This document shows positions 3,375-5,201 of a stretch of 5,201 nt of DNA, piece after piece. How positions within the stretch are numbered: the first letter of the stretch is position 1; each line of letters starts with the position of its first letter. The translations under genes were made by a program, and so were the position numbers. This DNA is from Chloroflexota bacterium (GTDB taxonomy: Bacteria; Chloroflexota; Anaerolineae; Caldilineales; Caldilineaceae). The stretch is taken from positions 1-5,201 of the forward strand of contig QEUY01000344.1 of the NCBI GenBank assembly GCA_003577365.1, given 5' to 3'. The notes below the pieces were generated by a model that was not told where the DNA came from, did not search any database, and saw only the letters and a program-made list of their open reading frames with translations.

Positions 3375-5201
3375 TCACCCAACCTGCACCACCAGGGTCG
3401 ACGCCGCCGGGTCGCGGCTCCAGCCGTCCGGCATGTCGAGGGGGAGTCTGTGCAGTTCGGCTTGCTGTGCGGTCGCTTGCTTGCCCTCCTGCCCAGCCGG
3501 GCGCACATAGACCGTGCGGCTGGTCGCGCCTGGCATGGCGTCGATCTCCATCACCACCCCAAAGCGTCGCGGCATGCGCAGATGGACATAAATCTGAGTC
3601 AGTTCGGGGTCGGCCACCTGGGCGGCCAGCGCCGCTGCCGCCGCCGGGTCAGGGTGCGCCTGCAGCCCCAGCTCTTCAGGGTAGAGATCGATCTGAATGG
3701 TGAGCGTTGTCCCCTGGCGCTGCACGTGCAGATCGCGCAGCACATATTCGTGCATCTCGCCATGCGCCAGCCAGACATAGATCTCTTCCACCTGCAGGCG
3801 TGTGCGCAGGCTGTCGATCGGGTCGCGCGGCCCGTCGCCGGGCTGGGCCAGATGGGGCAAGGGAGTTCCGGATTCGTCATACAGCCGGATCGCCGCCCAA
3901 TCGCGCGGGACGTCGACGCTGAACTGGATCAGCCCGCCGGGTGCGCCCTCCTGACCGGCGGCGATCACCGCGCGCGGCGCGGGGGCATCGGGCTGCGGCG
4001 TCACTGCGGCGGCGCGAATCACCTCCGCCAGCAGCGGGGTGGCGATCTGCGTGGCTGCCTCCAGGCGGGCGTGGGCCAGGGCTGCGGCGTTGCGGCCAGG
4101 GTCCCAACCCCAATCCGTATCGGGCCAGGCGTCGGGCAGCAGCGCCTGCAGCCACCTCATATAGCCGGCCACCGGCAGGGCCGAGCGTTCCCAGTCGGGC
4201 CGGCGCGCTTGCAGCGCATCCAGCCGGCGGCGCAGCCCATCGAGCGCGGGCAGCAGACTGCGTTCTTGCGCCAGCCGAGCACGGCCCGCGGCGGCATCGG
4301 CAGGCTGGTTCTGCACCCAGATAGGCGACGAGACCGCCCACGCCAGGCCGCGTTTCGCCAGCAGCCAGTGGGGGCCGTTGCCCTGCAGCCGGTAGTGCCC
4401 GCGGCTTTGGCCGTTGGGCAAAAAATAGGCCACGGGCCGGTCGGCCACGAAGACCGTAACCTCGCTGCCTGGGGCTACCTCCCAGAGCAGTTCATGGTCG
4501 CCCGGCGCGGCCAGCGGGTCGCCCATGATCGCGCCGCTCTCCGCCCACACCGACAGCGGCAGATCGCCCATGACCGCGCAGCTGTGGCCGCGCGCCAATG
4601 CGTCTTGCAGCGCGGTCCAAGTGCGCGGCGCATCGGGCGGCAGCGCCAAGCCTGTCCACACGCGGCCAAAGAGGGCGCGCACATGGCAATCCGACTGGGC
4701 CACCGCTGCCACAGAATGGTTGAGCAGTAGATAACGTTGATAGGTGGTCAGCCCGTTGCAGGGGCTGTTGGGCCGGTAGGCGTAGAGGTCTTGTCCGCCG
4801 TTGATCACCTCCACGCCCTGCACCCCGACGGGCAGCGGCAGCAGCCAGGCGCAGGCGTTGTTGTCGGGGTGGGCCAAGATGCGCGTGTTGGCGGGCGACC
4901 ACAGGGCGCGGCGGCAGCCGGCCACGCTCTCGCCGTCGAAGACACGCCGGTTGAGCACGCAGAGATGGCCCACGACAAAGGTCGCCTCATAGCCGGTGCT
5001 GAGCAGCAGCCCCGACCCGCTGAGCGCCTCGACCTCGGCCTGCAGCGTCTGCCAGGCTGCCTGGGTCAGGTTGTGGTGATGGTCGCAAAAGCCCAGGGCG
5101 TCATAGCCCAGGCGGCGGCCCAACGTGACATAGTCCTGCGGCGTCATGCGGTCTTGGTTGTCGGAATGGTAGGTGTGCAGATGGAAATCGGCTTTGGTCA
5201 G
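3375..5201 (-). CDS. PHP-domain metallohydrolase-like protein (CehA/McbA-like), start outside window
   Basis: The frame is open from base 5201 to a TGA at 3375-3377 (608 codons seen); the extreme N-terminus is beyond the edge. Numbering from the edge, the PHP metal-site pattern is complete: H7-L-H9, C39-D40-H41, E72 in G-Y-E-A-T, H79 in V-G-H-L, H111 in L-A-H-P-D, and D171-x-H173. Family knowledge: PHP domains bind two or three metal ions and hydrolyse phosphoesters or related bonds. Residues about 205-297 (G-H-S-C-A-V-M-G-D-L through S-S-P-I-W-V) resemble the beta module that closes CehA/McbA-type proteins. The last 310 residues are unusual: an Ala/Arg-rich helical stretch (about 300-340), then segments that alternate like beta strands. 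I do not recognise this part. The ATG at 5147 is internal, since it lies after HxH. No signal peptide can be assessed. The substrate is unknown. Confidence 0.85.
   Translation of the reverse strand: MTKADFHLHTYHSDNQDRMTPQDYVTLGRRLGYDALGFCDHHHNLTQAAWQTLQAEVEALSGSGLLLSTGYEATFVVGHLCVLNRRVFDGESVAGCRRALWSPANTRILAHPDNNACAWLLPLPVGVQGVEVINGGQDLYAYRPNSPCNGLTTYQRYLLLNHSVAAVAQSDCHVRALFGRVWTGLALPPDAPRTWTALQDALARGHSCAVMGDLPLSVWAESGAIMGDPLAAPGDHELLWEVAPGSEVTVFVADRPVAYFLPNGQSRGHYRLQGNGPHWLLAKRGLAWAVSSPIWVQNQPADAAAGRARLAQERSLLPALDGLRRRLDALQARRPDWERSALPVAGYMRWLQALLPDAWPDTDWGWDPGRNAAALAHARLEAATQIATPLLAEVIRAAAVTPQPDAPAPRAVIAAGQEGAPGGLIQFSVDVPRDWAAIRLYDESGTPLPHLAQPGDGPRDPIDSLRTRLQVEEIYVWLAHGEMHEYVLRDLHVQRQGTTLTIQIDLYPEELGLQAHPDPAAAAALAAQVADPELTQIYVHLRMPRRFGVVMEIDAMPGATSRTVYVRPAGQEGKQATAQQAELHRLPLDMPDGWSRDPAASTLVVQVG

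Noticed and set aside
3082..3378. Minus-strand open frame of 98 residues after the PHP gene
   Set aside because: It reads through the 14-bp array and has no recognisable features; it is likely a chance frame.
3450..4730. 426-codon plus-strand open frame
   Set aside because: It lies opposite the PHP gene, whose metal-binding motifs are intact. The plus reading is low-complexity Arg/Gln/Gly without a domain, as expected for the antisense of a high-GC gene.

Overview
The window is a high-GC bacterial fragment in which every convincing gene lies on the minus strand. Reading in the direction of transcription (high to low coordinates), they are: the 3' part of a large PHP-domain metallohydrolase-like gene (3375-5201, running off the right edge), an ECF-type sigma factor (1774-2499), a double zinc-finger anti-sigma-like protein (785-1504), and the 5' part of an SH3-domain lipoprotein (1-357, running off the left edge). 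The plus-strand frames opposite these genes are shadows.

Organism: the style suggests a member of the Chloroflexota (Anaerolineae/Caldilineae-like). The reasons are a divergent ECF sigma factor whose region 4 carries an E-V-Y-R-V-R-D-N-L segment, a zinc-finger partner ending in a 'G-L-P-x-G-x-Y-E-L' beta domain instead of a membrane anchor, and an SH3b lipoprotein. This is inferred from family style, not from a database search.

Layout: coding density is low for a bacterium. Three gaps of about 427 bp (358-784), 269 bp (1505-1773) and 875 bp (2500-3374) separate the four genes. I found no tRNA, rRNA, CRISPR array or transposase in them. They do contain many short tandem duplications (10-16 bp units, two to three and a half copies) and small perfect inverted repeats. 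I did not notice the same texture in the coding parts. A promoter-like TATAAT with a 17-bp spacer at 2905-2933 faces the sigma gene and would give a leader of about 400 nt.

How the genes may work together: the sigma factor and the zinc-finger protein are adjacent, in the same direction and in the usual sigma-then-anti-sigma order, so they most likely form a regulatory pair. The anti-sigma candidate has two HxxxCxxC motifs and no transmembrane helix, which points to a cytoplasmic sensor rather than the usual envelope-spanning one. The downstream lipoprotein would be an exported surface protein. Whether it or the PHP protein belongs to the same regulon cannot be decided from the sequence.
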